64,000 bases of DNA from Massilia sp. METH4 (GCF_037094685.1 NZ_CP146614.1:5394001-5458000); one strand, 5' to 3'. Counted from the stretch's first letter, positions 23,199-31,475 are shown. The notes: generated by a model from the sequence alone, not told the origin. A program made the numbers and translations.

Positions 23199-23687
23199 AT
23201 GGAATTGCAGAAATGCGCAGCGTGTGGCAATGGCGTGAGCGCCAATGCGAAGGCTTGCCCGAACTGCGGCGAGCCGCCGAAAAAGCCGATGTCCCGGCTC
23301 AAACTCGCGATCATCGGCTTCGGCGCAATAGGCGTCGGCATGACGGTTTTCGCCGAGCGCCCCTCCCCTGCAGCGGTCGAGGCCGCCGCCGCAGCAGCGG
23401 CACCGACTTACCCGCGTCACGAGATTTCGACGGAAGCGAGGGCCCGCGTGCGCGCCAACAGCAAGGATCCGGACAGCCTGCAGTTCCGCAACGAGTTCAC
23501 GGCGCGGGCCGGCATGCATTGCGGCGAGGTGAACGGGAAGAACAGCTTCGGCGGCTACACGGGCTTCAAGCGTTTCATCACTAACGGCCGTACCCTGCTT
23601 GTAGACGATGGGAGCCTGCCTAAGTTCACGCAAGCCTGGCGAGAGAATTGCTTGCCTTCCTCAAGTCGGAGCGCAATTGACCCGTGA
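23199..23687 (+). CDS. Zinc-ribbon membrane protein (moron candidate)
   Basis: 162 residues. An N-terminal zinc ribbon (C-A-A-C near residue 6 and C-P-N-C near 20), one membrane segment (L-A-I-I-G-F-G-A-I-G-V near 35-50), an alanine-rich linker and a C-terminal domain with V-R-A-N-S-K-D-P-D-S-L-Q-F-R and H-C-G-E-V-N-G-K-N. The C-terminal motif occurs in several small envelope proteins. The zinc ribbon would be cytoplasmic and the C-terminal domain periplasmic. A role in superinfection exclusion is possible but unproven. Confidence 0.72.
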   Translation: MELQKCAACGNGVSANAKACPNCGEPPKKPMSRLKLAIIGFGAIGVGMTVFAERPSPAAVEAAAAAAAPTYPRHEISTEARARVRANSKDPDSLQFRNEFTARAGMHCGEVNGKNSFGGYTGFKRFITNGRTLLVDDGSLPKFTQAWRENCLPSSSRSAIDP

Positions 23688-23726
23688 CCGACGCACGAAT
23701 TCCATAGATTTTCTCATTGGAGGCAT

Positions 23727-23939
23727 ATGGCCAACAGCAGGTTAACTCCCGACGAGCGCGATGTGATCATTGCGATAAGTCAGGGCATCATTCACGTTAT
23801 GGACGCCATTGCAGAGTTACGAGATGCGATACCGAATGATGAAGCGCGGAAGCGGATCGATATCGACTTGGATAAGGCGTTCAACCGTATGAATGAAGCT
23901 GCTGACCTCATGGAAAAGATTGTGAAAAGCGATGGGTGA
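23727..23939 (+). CDS. Small helical protein (moron candidate)
   Basis: 70 residues, with TTGGAGG before ATG 23727. It is entirely helical (V-M-D-A-I-A-E-L-R-D-A-I and A-F-N-R-M-N-E-A-A-D-L-M). It overlaps the start of the next gene by eight bases, so the two are probably made together. No family is recognised. Confidence 0.6.
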   Translation: MANSRLTPDERDVIIAISQGIIHVMDAIAELRDAIPNDEARKRIDIDLDKAFNRMNEAADLMEKIVKSDG

Positions 23940-24396
23940 CGTTCATCATTTAGGCGAGAGGTTCGCGCAACTTCGGCGCCCTGTTGACAGCGGAGGCGGC
24001 GGGCCGCATGATCCGGACATGGAAGCTCGCGTGGCCAAACTGGAAGCAGACCTCACCGCCATCAAACTCGATGTGGCGGTGATCAAGGCCAATGGAGCAG
24101 CGAAGAGCGATATCGCTGAACTGAAGGCTGCAACGAAAGCCGACATCGCTGAACTGAAGTCCACAACGAAGACCGACATTGCCGAGTTAAAGGTCGCGAT
24201 AGCAGACAGCCAGGCCAAGATCATCATGTGGGTGGTTGTCGCCATCTTTCTTGCGCAGCTACTGCCGCTGCTTAAGGATTTCATCAAGCCCGCCGACCCC
24301 GCACCAGCAGCCACGCAAAGCACTGCGACACCGGCGAGCCAAGAAGGCCCGTGGACGCAGTACCAGAAGCAGCCTGCCCCGCCAGCGGCCAAATAA
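23932..24396 (+). CDS. Coiled-coil membrane protein with DIAELK repeats
   Basis: 154 residues. The middle holds three near-perfect D-I-A-E-L-K units spaced 11 residues apart (K-S-D-I-A-E-L-K, K-A-D-I-A-E-L-K, K-T-D-I-A-E-L-K), forming a coiled coil. One membrane segment follows (I-I-M-W-V-V-V-A-I-F-L-A near 103-115), then a short proline-rich tail. It is followed by a strong terminator. A membrane-anchored coiled coil expressed from a prophage suggests an envelope or exclusion role; this is inference. Confidence 0.65.
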   Translation: MGDVHHLGERFAQLRRPVDSGGGGPHDPDMEARVAKLEADLTAIKLDVAVIKANGAAKSDIAELKAATKADIAELKSTTKTDIAELKVAIADSQAKIIMWVVVAIFLAQLLPLLKDFIKPADPAPAATQSTATPASQEGPWTQYQKQPAPPAAK

Positions 24397-24412
24397 ACAC
24401 CCTAGCCCAGTG

Positions 24413-24439
24413 AAAGCCCCGCCAGTCGGGGCTTTTTTA
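24413..24439 (+). terminator. Intrinsic terminator ending the moron block
   Basis: AAAGCCCCG and CGGGGCTTT pair around CCAGT, followed by a run of six T overlapping the stem end. It closes the transcript of the four small genes before the next promoter. Confidence 0.85.
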
Positions 24440-24473
24440 CGCCGATAGCCCATCGCCAATATTCGCAAACAAA

Positions 24474-24516
24474 TATCGGTATCCCTATTGACAATGCGTA
24501 TCGGAACACCGATACT
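24474..24516 (+). promoter_or_regulatory. pL-like promoter with two CI operators
   Basis: TTGACA (24488-24493), a 17-base spacer and GATACT (24511-24516). The palindrome GTATCGG-AACA-CCGATAC (24498-24515) fills the spacer and -10, and a second, weaker site TATCGGTATCCCTATT (24474-24489) overlaps the -35. Both match the cI-cro operator pattern. It drives the plus-strand recombination operon, like lambda pL. Confidence 0.85.
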
Positions 24517-24562
24517 TGACTCTATCGAAACGCGCACCGCAGCGCACCGACTGGAGGCCGAA

Positions 24563-24907
24563 ATGTCCCGCACCGACACCACCGAGCAGCACGAGCAAGC
24601 CATCACCGCCGAAGCACGCGGCCAGCACGCCGTAATCATGGCTTCGCTGAAAGCCGGCGCGCCGAACATCACGAAGCTGATCTTCAACGCCCTGGGCGAA
24701 TACGTCGCCGACGACAACGCGCTGGAACAACTGCTGGTCGAAACGGCACGCGGCGGCAATCCCCTGCAGCAAGTGATCAACGATCTGGCTTGGGCCGAGG
24801 CCGAGCGCCGCGCAGAAGCCGAAATGGCACGCCGGGAGCGCGAAGGCCGCTCTGCTGACGAGGAAGCCCGCCGCGACCGCGCCACCTGGGAACGCCAGTT
24901 TGCATGA
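24563..24907 (+). CDS. First gene of recombination operon, unknown
   Basis: 114 residues from ATG 24563, with GGAGG nine bases upstream and about 40 bases after the predicted transcription start. Mostly helical with a charged C-terminus (A-E-A-E-R-R-A-E-A-E-M-A-R-R-E-R). An upstream in-frame ATG lies inside the promoter and is rejected. It overlaps the next gene by four bases. Function unknown; lambda has kil and antitermination genes at this place. Confidence 0.68.
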   Translation: MSRTDTTEQHEQAITAEARGQHAVIMASLKAGAPNITKLIFNALGEYVADDNALEQLLVETARGGNPLQQVINDLAWAEAERRAEAEMARREREGRSADEEARRDRATWERQFA

Positions 24908-25356
24908 AGGACCAGGGCCGCTCTCGGGCGGTCCATCAGGAAGAAGTAGCGGAGCGCCGCGCCCCGACATACAACGCGCGGATTGCCCTGAACTCGGGTG
25001 AGGAAATAGAGGGAGTGGGAGCTCGAATGCCCTGGCAGCCGGAACAGACGGCACCCAACACCAACATCCGCCGGCGGCGCCGGCCCAACACAGGGAGCAC
25101 AACGATGAACTCGATTGGCATGAAGGCCGTGGCGGCAATTCCCATCACGATCCTGCGCGCGGCGCGCCGCATCGGGCGCCGCCTGGCAAAGCCCGCTCGC
25201 CTGTACTGGCTGGAGGTGCAGACGCAGCACGCCGAGGATCACATCACTGATCTCCAGGCGATGCACGAGGCCATCCCGAAGGACATCGTGCGCATGCATC
25301 GGCTGACGGTCCAGCTGGCGGCGAAGCGAATGGCGATCGAGCGAGGCCTCGCATGA
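24904..25356 (+). CDS. Basic early protein, unknown
   Basis: 150 residues if it starts at ATG 24904 (four-base overlap with the previous stop). The alternative is ATG 25105, which has GGGAG nine bases upstream and gives an 83-residue product that looks more coherent (basic helices, A-R-R-I-G-R-R-L-A-K). The N-terminal 67 residues of the long form are rich in Arg and Gly and may be untranslated in this frame. Function unknown. Confidence 0.5.
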   Translation: MKDQGRSRAVHQEEVAERRAPTYNARIALNSGEEIEGVGARMPWQPEQTAPNTNIRRRRRPNTGSTTMNSIGMKAVAAIPITILRAARRIGRRLAKPARLYWLEVQTQHAEDHITDLQAMHEAIPKDIVRMHRLTVQLAAKRMAIERGLA

Positions 25357-25463
25357 GCGCGCTGCGCTTCTTCCGCACGCAGTACCGGCTGTACCTGCGC
25401 GCCGGCCTGACGCCGCGGCATGCCATCCGCCGCACCGTGCACAGCTTCTTCAACGGCTTCTAA
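25353..25463 (+). CDS. 36-residue basic peptide before recT
   Basis: A very short frame, M-S-A-L-R-F-F-R-T-Q-Y-R-L-Y-L-R to N-G-F, that starts within the previous stop (ATGA) and ends 18 bases before recT. Tight coupling on both sides supports expression. It is basic and aromatic; function unknown. Confidence 0.45.
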   Translation: MSALRFFRTQYRLYLRAGLTPRHAIRRTVHSFFNGF

Positions 25464-25481
25464 CACCAGAGGAAACACCCC

Positions 25482-26459
25482 ATGAATCAAGTCGCCACCA
25501 GCCCAGCCAAGACGCTGAGCACCTTCCTGGACCGCTACAAGGGCCAGATCGCCAATGCCTTGCCGAAGCACATCAGCGCCGACCGCATGGTGCGCCTGAC
25601 GATGACGGCGTTCAGCCAGAACAAGGCGCTGCAAAACTGCGACCTGCACAGCATCTTCGGCTCCGTCGTCGTGGCCGCCCAGTTGGGTTTGGAAATCGGA
25701 GTCGGCGGCCAGGGCTACCTCGTGCCGTACGGCGGGAAGGCGACGTTCGTGCCGGGCTGGCAAGGTCTGGTCGATCTGGTGTCACGCGCCGGCCGCGCCA
25801 CCGTGTGGACCGGCGCCGTCTACCGAGGCGATGACTTCGATTGGGCGCTGGGCGACCGCCCGTTTATCAAACACCGCCCAGGCGACGGCGGCGACACCTG
25901 GCGCGATATCTCCCACGTGTACGCCGTGGGCCGCGTCAACGGCAGCGAATACCCGGTGATCGAAGTGTGGACGATGGATCGCGTGGTACGCCACCTGAAC
26001 AAATTCAACAAGGTCGGGGCCCGGCATTACGCCCTGGAGAAGGACGGCCAGAACATGGAAATGTACGCACGCAAGGTCGTGCTGCTCCAAGTGTTGAAGT
26101 ACATGCCGAAATCGATCGAGGTGCAGCGCGCCGTTGACGTGGCCCAGGCAGTGGACGCCGGCAAGAACTTCACCATCGACCAGGACATGGTGACGATCGA
26201 CGAACGCGACGACGAGCAAGCCGGTGCCGGCACGGACGAAGCGGCCGCCAGCAGCAGCGCCGGCACGGCGTCGCAGGCCCGGCCGGAGCTGCCGCTGTGC
26301 ACGCCCGAGAAGTTCGACGCCAGCAAGGCGGGCTGGCGCGAGCAGGTCATCAGCGGCAAGAAGACCGTCGCCCAACTGGTGGCCATGATCGAAACCCGCC
26401 AACGGCTCACCGAAGAACAGAAGCTCACGATCGATTCGTGGGCGCACGAGAACGACTGA
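25482..26459 (+). CDS. recT: RecT-family single-strand annealing protein
   Basis: 325 residues, with GAGGAAA upstream of ATG 25482. The RecT domain spans about 10-235: F-S-Q-N-K-A-L-Q-N-C near residue 45, A-A-Q-L-G-L-E-I near 65, Y-L-V-P-Y-G-G-K-A-T-F near 81 and V-P-G-W-Q-G-L near 92 are diagnostic. The C-terminal 90 residues are an acidic linker and a helical tail. It anneals complementary strands in phage recombination with the downstream YqaJ exonuclease. Confidence 0.94.
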   Translation: MNQVATSPAKTLSTFLDRYKGQIANALPKHISADRMVRLTMTAFSQNKALQNCDLHSIFGSVVVAAQLGLEIGVGGQGYLVPYGGKATFVPGWQGLVDLVSRAGRATVWTGAVYRGDDFDWALGDRPFIKHRPGDGGDTWRDISHVYAVGRVNGSEYPVIEVWTMDRVVRHLNKFNKVGARHYALEKDGQNMEMYARKVVLLQVLKYMPKSIEVQRAVDVAQAVDAGKNFTIDQDMVTIDERDDEQAGAGTDEAAASSSAGTASQARPELPLCTPEKFDASKAGWREQVISGKKTVAQLVAMIETRQRLTEEQKLTIDSWAHEND

Positions 26460-26466
26460 TCCAGCA

Positions 26467-26484
26467 GCCCCGCGCTGGCGGGGC
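26467..26484 (+). other. Stem-loop between recT and exonuclease genes
   Basis: A perfect seven-pair stem GCCCCGC / GCGGGGC with a four-base loop lies in the 52-base gap. There is no T tract, so it is more likely an RNA stability or attenuation element than a terminator. Confidence 0.45.
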
Positions 26485-26511
26485 CTACCTACCCTCACCA
26501 AGGAAGAATAC

Positions 26512-28191
26512 ATGCAAATCCATGACCTCGTTCAGGGCAGTCCCGAGTGGGCCGCCTTCCGCCAGGAACACTTCGGCGCCAGTGAGGCGGCGGCCATGCT
26601 GGGCCTGTCCACCCGCGTGACGCGCAACGAGCTGCTGCACATGAAGCATACCGGCACCGCCCAGGAGTTCAGCAACTGGGTGCAGGAGAACATCCTCGAC
26701 CACGGCCACGAAGTGGAAGCCCTGGCCCGGCCGCTGGTCGAAGACATGATCGGCGAAGAGCTGTACCCGGTCACGTGCTCCGATGGCCGCCTGTCCGCCT
26801 CGTGCGACGGCCTGACCATGGGTGAGAACATCGCCTTCGAGCACAAGCAATGGAACGAGGCGCTGGCCACGTCGATCAGCGAAGGCTTCCTGCCGGATGA
26901 ATACATGCCGCAGTGCCAGCAGATCATGATGGTGACCGGCGCCGACCGCGTGGTGTTCGTCTGCTCGGACGGTACGCCCGACCGCTTCGAATCCATGGAT
27001 GTGCGGCCCGACGTGGAATGGCAAGAGCGCATCCGCGCTGGCTGGGAGCAGTTCGCCGCCGACCTGGCCGTGTACGTGCCGCGCGAATACGCGCCGAAGC
27101 CCGCAGCGGCAGCAATCATGGCCCTGCCCGCCCTGGTGATCCAGATCCGCGGCGAGGTGGCCACCAGCAACCTGCCGGCATTCCAGGCGCAGGCCGAGCA
27201 GTTCATCGCCAGCATCAAGACCGATCTGCTGACGGACGAGGATTTCGCCAACGCGGAAGCCACGGTGAAATTCTGCGAGCAGGCGGAAGACGACCTGGAG
27301 CAGGCGAAGCGCGCCGCGCTGGAGCAGACCGCCGACATCGCCGAGCTGATGCGCACGATCGACCACATCAGCGAGCAATTGCGCTCGAAGCGCCTGACGC
27401 TGGCCCGCACCGTGAAGGACAAAAAGGAACTGATCAAGGCCACGATCCTGGCTCAGGCGAAGAGCGCCTTCCAGCAGCACGTGGCCGCGCTCGAGCGTGA
27501 AATCGCCCCGCTTCGACTGGCCTTCCAAGCCCGCGACTTTGCCGGCGCCATGAAGAACAAGCGCACGCTGGCCACGCTGCAGAACGCCGTCGACACCGAG
27601 CTTGCGAACGGCAAGATCGCCGTCGACGCGATCGCCGCCGCCGTGCGCGGCCGGCTGGCCTGGTTCCGCGAACAAGCTGCCGAACACGAGTTCCTGTTCG
27701 CCGATCTGCAAAACATCATCCAGAAGGTAGACGAGGATTTCAAGCTGCTGGTGGCCTCGCGCATCGACAACCACAATCGAATCCAGGCCGAGGCGGCCGA
27801 GCGTGCGCGCCAGGACCAGGAGGCAGCGAAGGTGCGCGAAGCTGCCGCCGAGCAGGCACGGCAGGAAGCGGCGGCCCGCACGCAGCAGGAAGCACCGGCA
27901 CCCCAGGTGCAGCCGACCGAGGCGGCGGTCGCGACGCCGCCGGTGGCATCCCCTGCCCCGACCCCGCGCCCAGCGCCGGCCGCAGCGAGCGGCACGCCGC
28001 CCGCCCTGCGCCTGGGCCAGATCGGTACGCGCCTGGGCTTCAACCTGACGGCCGACTTCCTGCGCACGCTGGGCTTCGAGCCGGCGGGCCGCGACAAGGC
28101 CGCCGTGCTGTATCACGACGCCGACTTCCCGGCGATATGTGCCGCGCTGATCGACCACATCGACCACGTGCGCCAGGGGCAACCAGCATGA
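26512..28191 (+). CDS. YqaJ/lambda-type exonuclease with long coiled-coil tail
   Basis: 559 residues. The N-terminal 210 form a YqaJ recombinase: G-A-S-E-A-A-A-M-L-G near residue 23, H-G-H-E-V-E-A-L near 65, S-C-D-G near 101, and the catalytic A-F-E-H-K-Q-W (Glu-x-Lys) near 110. The rest is not exonuclease: a long coiled coil (about 230-460), an Ala/Pro-rich linker, and a compact C-terminal domain. It should digest 5' ends to give 3' tails for RecT. The extension makes it more than twice the usual length (about 200-330). Overlaps ninB by four bases. Confidence 0.87.
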   Translation: MQIHDLVQGSPEWAAFRQEHFGASEAAAMLGLSTRVTRNELLHMKHTGTAQEFSNWVQENILDHGHEVEALARPLVEDMIGEELYPVTCSDGRLSASCDGLTMGENIAFEHKQWNEALATSISEGFLPDEYMPQCQQIMMVTGADRVVFVCSDGTPDRFESMDVRPDVEWQERIRAGWEQFAADLAVYVPREYAPKPAAAAIMALPALVIQIRGEVATSNLPAFQAQAEQFIASIKTDLLTDEDFANAEATVKFCEQAEDDLEQAKRAALEQTADIAELMRTIDHISEQLRSKRLTLARTVKDKKELIKATILAQAKSAFQQHVAALEREIAPLRLAFQARDFAGAMKNKRTLATLQNAVDTELANGKIAVDAIAAAVRGRLAWFREQAAEHEFLFADLQNIIQKVDEDFKLLVASRIDNHNRIQAEAAERARQDQEAAKVREAAAEQARQEAAARTQQEAPAPQVQPTEAAVATPPVASPAPTPRPAPAAASGTPPALRLGQIGTRLGFNLTADFLRTLGFEPAGRDKAAVLYHDADFPAICAALIDHIDHVRQGQPA

Positions 28192-28607
28192 TGAAACGAA
28201 CCTTCATCCTCGCCCACGAGCAGGCCCGCCAGCGCGCCGCGCAGTTCTGCACGGCTGCGCCGGAAGGCTGGGTTGTCACAGTTTCCGAGCCCACCCGCAA
28301 CCTCGACCAGAACGCCAAGTTCCACGCGATCGTCAGCGATATCGCCAAGTCCGGGCTGAAGTGGGGCGGCAAGCCGCGCACCGCGGCGCAATGGAAAGTG
28401 CTGCTGGTATCTGGGCACGCTGCGGCGACGAACGAAGGCAGCGAAATGGTGCCTGGCCTGGAGGGCGAGTTCGTGAACCTGCGCGAGAGCACCGCTCTAA
28501 TGTCGAAGAAGCGCAGCGCGAGCCTGATCGAGTACGCGCTGGCCTTCGCGGCGATGCACGAGGTGCGGCTGTCAGCGGAAGCCCGCACTGCCCTGGAGCC
28601 GGCATAG
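28188..28607 (+). CDS. ninB: NinB-like recombination protein
   Basis: 139 residues from ATG 28188. The NinB pattern is clear: R-N-L-D-Q-N-A-K-F-H-A-I near residue 37, then W-K-V-L-L-V-S-G-H near 67, and a G-L-E-G-E-F-V-N-L-R-E-S segment near 88. Lambda NinB (Orf) replaces RecFOR functions, loading strand-exchange proteins on SSB-coated DNA. Its place after the exonuclease fits a recombination role. Confidence 0.88.
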   Translation: MMKRTFILAHEQARQRAAQFCTAAPEGWVVTVSEPTRNLDQNAKFHAIVSDIAKSGLKWGGKPRTAAQWKVLLVSGHAAATNEGSEMVPGLEGEFVNLRESTALMSKKRSASLIEYALAFAAMHEVRLSAEARTALEPA

Positions 28608-28609
28608 CG

Positions 28610-28864
28610 ATGATGGACCCGACCCGGATTCTGTTCGCGCAGCTGGAACGCAAGCTGCTGGACGACGACGATAACCGGGGCCTGAACTGCCATGGATGCC
28701 TGTTCCACCGCCAGCCGGCCCGCGTGTGCCACGTGGCGGGAATCGAGGCAGTGAAGCGCGGCCTCCGAGATTGCGACTCACTCGACCAATTCGGCGAGGT
28801 CGTCATCTACGTGGCCACGGCAGTAGACCCGCGACAGATGGATTTGATTGGAGAACAAAATTGA
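28610..28864 (+). CDS. Small cysteine-containing protein, unknown
   Basis: 84 residues from ATG 28610. A cysteine cluster L-N-C-H-G-C-L-F and R-V-C-H-V-A-G near residues 26-43 could bind zinc. It lies between ninB and the methyltransferase and is coupled to the latter (its stop overlaps the next start). No family is recognised. Confidence 0.6.
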   Translation: MMDPTRILFAQLERKLLDDDDNRGLNCHGCLFHRQPARVCHVAGIEAVKRGLRDCDSLDQFGEVVIYVATAVDPRQMDLIGEQN

Positions 28865-30795
28865 AGCGCGACCTTTTCACAATGGCACTCGACCTGGGTA
28901 ACGAGCTGATCATCGACAACTTCGCCGGCGGCGGCGGCACGAGCACAGGCCTGGAAGCTGCATTCGGCCGCCCGGTAGACTTCGCGATCAACCATGACCC
29001 CGAAGCGCTGGCGATGCATGCCATGAACCACCCGCACACGAAACACCTGTGCGAGAGCGTGTGGGACGTGGACCCAATCGAGGTCACGAAGAACCAACCG
29101 GTGGGCCTGGTCTGGCTATCGCCCGACTGCAAACATTTCAGCAAAGCGAAGGGCGGCAAGCCCGTAGAGAAGCGCATCCGGGGCTTGGCCTGGGTCGCGC
29201 TGCGTTGGGCGGCAAAGTGCAAGCCGCGCGTAATCATGCTGGAGAATGTCGAGGAGTTCCAAACATGGGGCCCGCTGCTGGTCAGCGCTGACGGCACGGC
29301 AAAGCCGGACCCAGCGCGCCGCGGCAAGACGTTCAAGAGCTTCGTTCGCCAGCTGGAAGGCCACGGCTACACCGTCGACTATCGCGAGCTGCGTGCCTGC
29401 GACTTCGGAACGCCGACGATTCGCAAGCGCTTCTTCCTGGTAGGGCGCCGCGACGGCCTGCCGATCCGCTGGCCGACACCGACGCACGGCGCCCCGGACA
29501 CGGCGGGCGTGAAGGCCGGGAAGCTGCTGCCGTACCGCACGGCCGCCGAATGCATCGACTGGTCCCTCCCCTGCCCCAGCATATTCGAACGCACCCGAGA
29601 GCTTGCACCGGCAACGATGCGGCGCATTGCCAAGGGCATCATGCGCTACGTAGTCGACGCGGACCGGCCATTCATCGTGCCCGTCACGCACCAGGGCTCC
29701 GACCGAATTGAATCGATCGATGAGCCGCTGCGCACGGTGACTGGCGCCCAGCGCGGCGAGAAGGCGCTCGCATCGGCCACCCTCGTGCAGGTCGGCTACG
29801 GCGAGCGCGCTGGCCAGGCGCCGCGCGCCCTGGACATCGGCTCGCCGGTCGGGACAATCGTCGGCTCTGGCAAGCATGCGCTCGTGACAGCGTTCCTGAA
29901 TGAGCACGCCAACGCAACGAACCAGCGCGTCATGCCGGCGGACGAGCCGCTGCGCACGATCTGCGCCCAGGTGAAGGGTGGGCACTTCAGTCTGGTCTCT
30001 GCAGTGCTGACCGGCGTCGGTGGCCGAGCCGGACAGAGCCGGCCGCGCAGCTCGGGCGAGCCATTCGCCACGATCACGGCAAAGGCCGACGGGGCCGTGG
30101 CCACGGCCTTCCTCGCGAAGCACTACACCGGCGTCGTCGGTTCCGATTTGGTGGACCCGATCGGCACGGTGACAAGCTGCGACCACCACAGCTTGGTGGT
30201 CGCCCACGTGCAGCGCGACATGGGCAAGAGCGTTGGCCACGCCGCCGCCGCGCCGCTCGCCACGGTGACTGCTGGCGGCGGTGGCAAGTCGGCAGTGGTT
30301 GCAAGCACACTGGTGAAGCTGCGCGGCACCAGCAGCACCGCCGCGGTTGACGAGCCGCTGCACACCGTCAGCGCCGGCGGCCAGCACCACGCGGAAGTGC
30401 GGGCGTTCCTGCTCAAGTACTACGGGACCGATCAGGATCCGCAATTGGCCGAGCCGCTGCACACGGTGACGACGAAGGATCGTTACGGTCTGGTCACCAT
30501 TCAGGGCCAGGACTACCAGATCGTGGACATCGGCTTGCGCATGCTCGCGCCCCACGAGCTGTACCGCGCGCAGGGCTTCCCGGAGCACTACGTGATCAAG
30601 GAAATCCCTGACCCGGCGCGGCTGTTCGCCGATGGTGTTCAGGTGGACGGCGACGTGCTCGCGCTGCCAAGGGTGCCGCTGACAAAGTCAGCCCAAGTGC
30701 GCATGTGCGGCAACAGCGTGTGCCCGCCGCTGTCTGAAGCGCTGATCCGCGCAAACTTCGCACACGAGCAGCAGCTCACGGGCGTGGCGGCATGA
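28861..30795 (+). CDS. C5-cytosine DNA methyltransferase with repeat region
   Basis: 644 residues from TTG 28861 (GGAG seven bases upstream, overlap TTGA with the previous stop); ATG 28882 lacks a ribosome site. Motif I D-N-F-A-G-G-G-G-T (19-27), motif IV S-P-D-C-K-H-F-S with catalytic Cys90, motif VI E-N-V (128-130) and motif VIII I-R-K-R are all present, with the C-terminal motifs (R-A-Q-G-F-P, G-N-S-V) after residue 560. Between lies a region (about 281-550) of seven or eight short tandem repeats built on P-L-x-T-V. No partner endonuclease is seen, so it probably protects phage DNA. Confidence 0.9.
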   Translation: MKRDLFTMALDLGNELIIDNFAGGGGTSTGLEAAFGRPVDFAINHDPEALAMHAMNHPHTKHLCESVWDVDPIEVTKNQPVGLVWLSPDCKHFSKAKGGKPVEKRIRGLAWVALRWAAKCKPRVIMLENVEEFQTWGPLLVSADGTAKPDPARRGKTFKSFVRQLEGHGYTVDYRELRACDFGTPTIRKRFFLVGRRDGLPIRWPTPTHGAPDTAGVKAGKLLPYRTAAECIDWSLPCPSIFERTRELAPATMRRIAKGIMRYVVDADRPFIVPVTHQGSDRIESIDEPLRTVTGAQRGEKALASATLVQVGYGERAGQAPRALDIGSPVGTIVGSGKHALVTAFLNEHANATNQRVMPADEPLRTICAQVKGGHFSLVSAVLTGVGGRAGQSRPRSSGEPFATITAKADGAVATAFLAKHYTGVVGSDLVDPIGTVTSCDHHSLVVAHVQRDMGKSVGHAAAAPLATVTAGGGGKSAVVASTLVKLRGTSSTAAVDEPLHTVSAGGQHHAEVRAFLLKYYGTDQDPQLAEPLHTVTTKDRYGLVTIQGQDYQIVDIGLRMLAPHELYRAQGFPEHYVIKEIPDPARLFADGVQVDGDVLALPRVPLTKSAQVRMCGNSVCPPLSEALIRANFAHEQQLTGVAA

Positions 30796-30887
30796 GCAAG
30801 CCCACGCGTACTACCTTAGTCGCCTCGGGCTATTGCGGTCAAGCTGTGAACTTGACAGTTGCCCGGCGTCGTGATCCCGAAAAGGCC

Positions 30888-31475
30888 TCACCGTCGGTTA
30901 ATGCGTGTCTCATGCTCCGCGTAAAGTTCCGGAGCGAGGCGTTGCAATTTTTCGAGAATGGCCAGAGAGGATTGCAAAGCCATCGCCTCAAGCTCATGGA
31001 CTCGATTTCGCACACGTCGAATGAAGCCATCACCTACCTGCGGTTCCGGTGTGAAGATATATCGCATCTCGATCGCGATCCGCCTAAGCATCAGCCACTC
31101 GTCGATGCAACCCAGCAGCGAAAGGGTTTCAACCGGCAACTGATCGAACAATTTTGTGATCGCGGCAAATTCGTCGGCTATCGAAGGATAGAAAATCGGA
31201 CTGTCAGAAGAGTCGATCTGATACATCGACAGCACCATCATCCGATTCAGCTCGCGAGCAAGATAACAACACGACAGAAGCACCGTTGCATGACTCTCTT
31301 TTTGCTTCGCTGCTTCAACCTTTTTGGTGTGCCTTAGTTGCCAGTAGACCGTCAAAGCACCGGCCGCCACCGCGATTAGCGTGCCGATACTGCCGACCCA
31401 GGCCGCTAAGCCGCTATGTGCGTCAAACCATCCCAGAACCATGAGATACGCTTCAAAAATGAGAAATCCTAACAT
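30888..31475 (-). CDS. Membrane protein inserted opposite to operon
   Basis: 195 residues from ATG 31475 (a TTG at 31496 is the alternative). Two N-terminal membrane segments (residues of about 1-14 and 24-44, G-S-I-G-T-L-I-A-V-A-A-G-A) are followed by a cytoplasmic helical domain. Base composition is visibly lower in GC than the flanks, and it is transcribed against the methyltransferase and integrase genes. This is the pattern of a moron or defence/exclusion gene. I do not recognise the family. Confidence 0.7.
   Translation of the reverse strand: MLGFLIFEAYLMVLGWFDAHSGLAAWVGSIGTLIAVAAGALTVYWQLRHTKKVEAAKQKESHATVLLSCCYLARELNRMMVLSMYQIDSSDSPIFYPSIADEFAAITKLFDQLPVETLSLLGCIDEWLMLRRIAIEMRYIFTPEPQVGDGFIRRVRNRVHELEAMALQSSLAILEKLQRLAPELYAEHETRINRR

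Noticed and set aside
26485..28182. Long minus-strand open frame opposite the YqaJ exonuclease gene
   Set aside because: No domain is seen and the plus-strand frame has nuclease motifs and a ribosome site. It is a codon-bias shadow.
30792..31337. Plus-strand frame after the methyltransferase (181 codons)
   Set aside because: Most of it is antisense to the membrane protein gene, and its sequence is atypical; only the first short part could be real and it lacks support.
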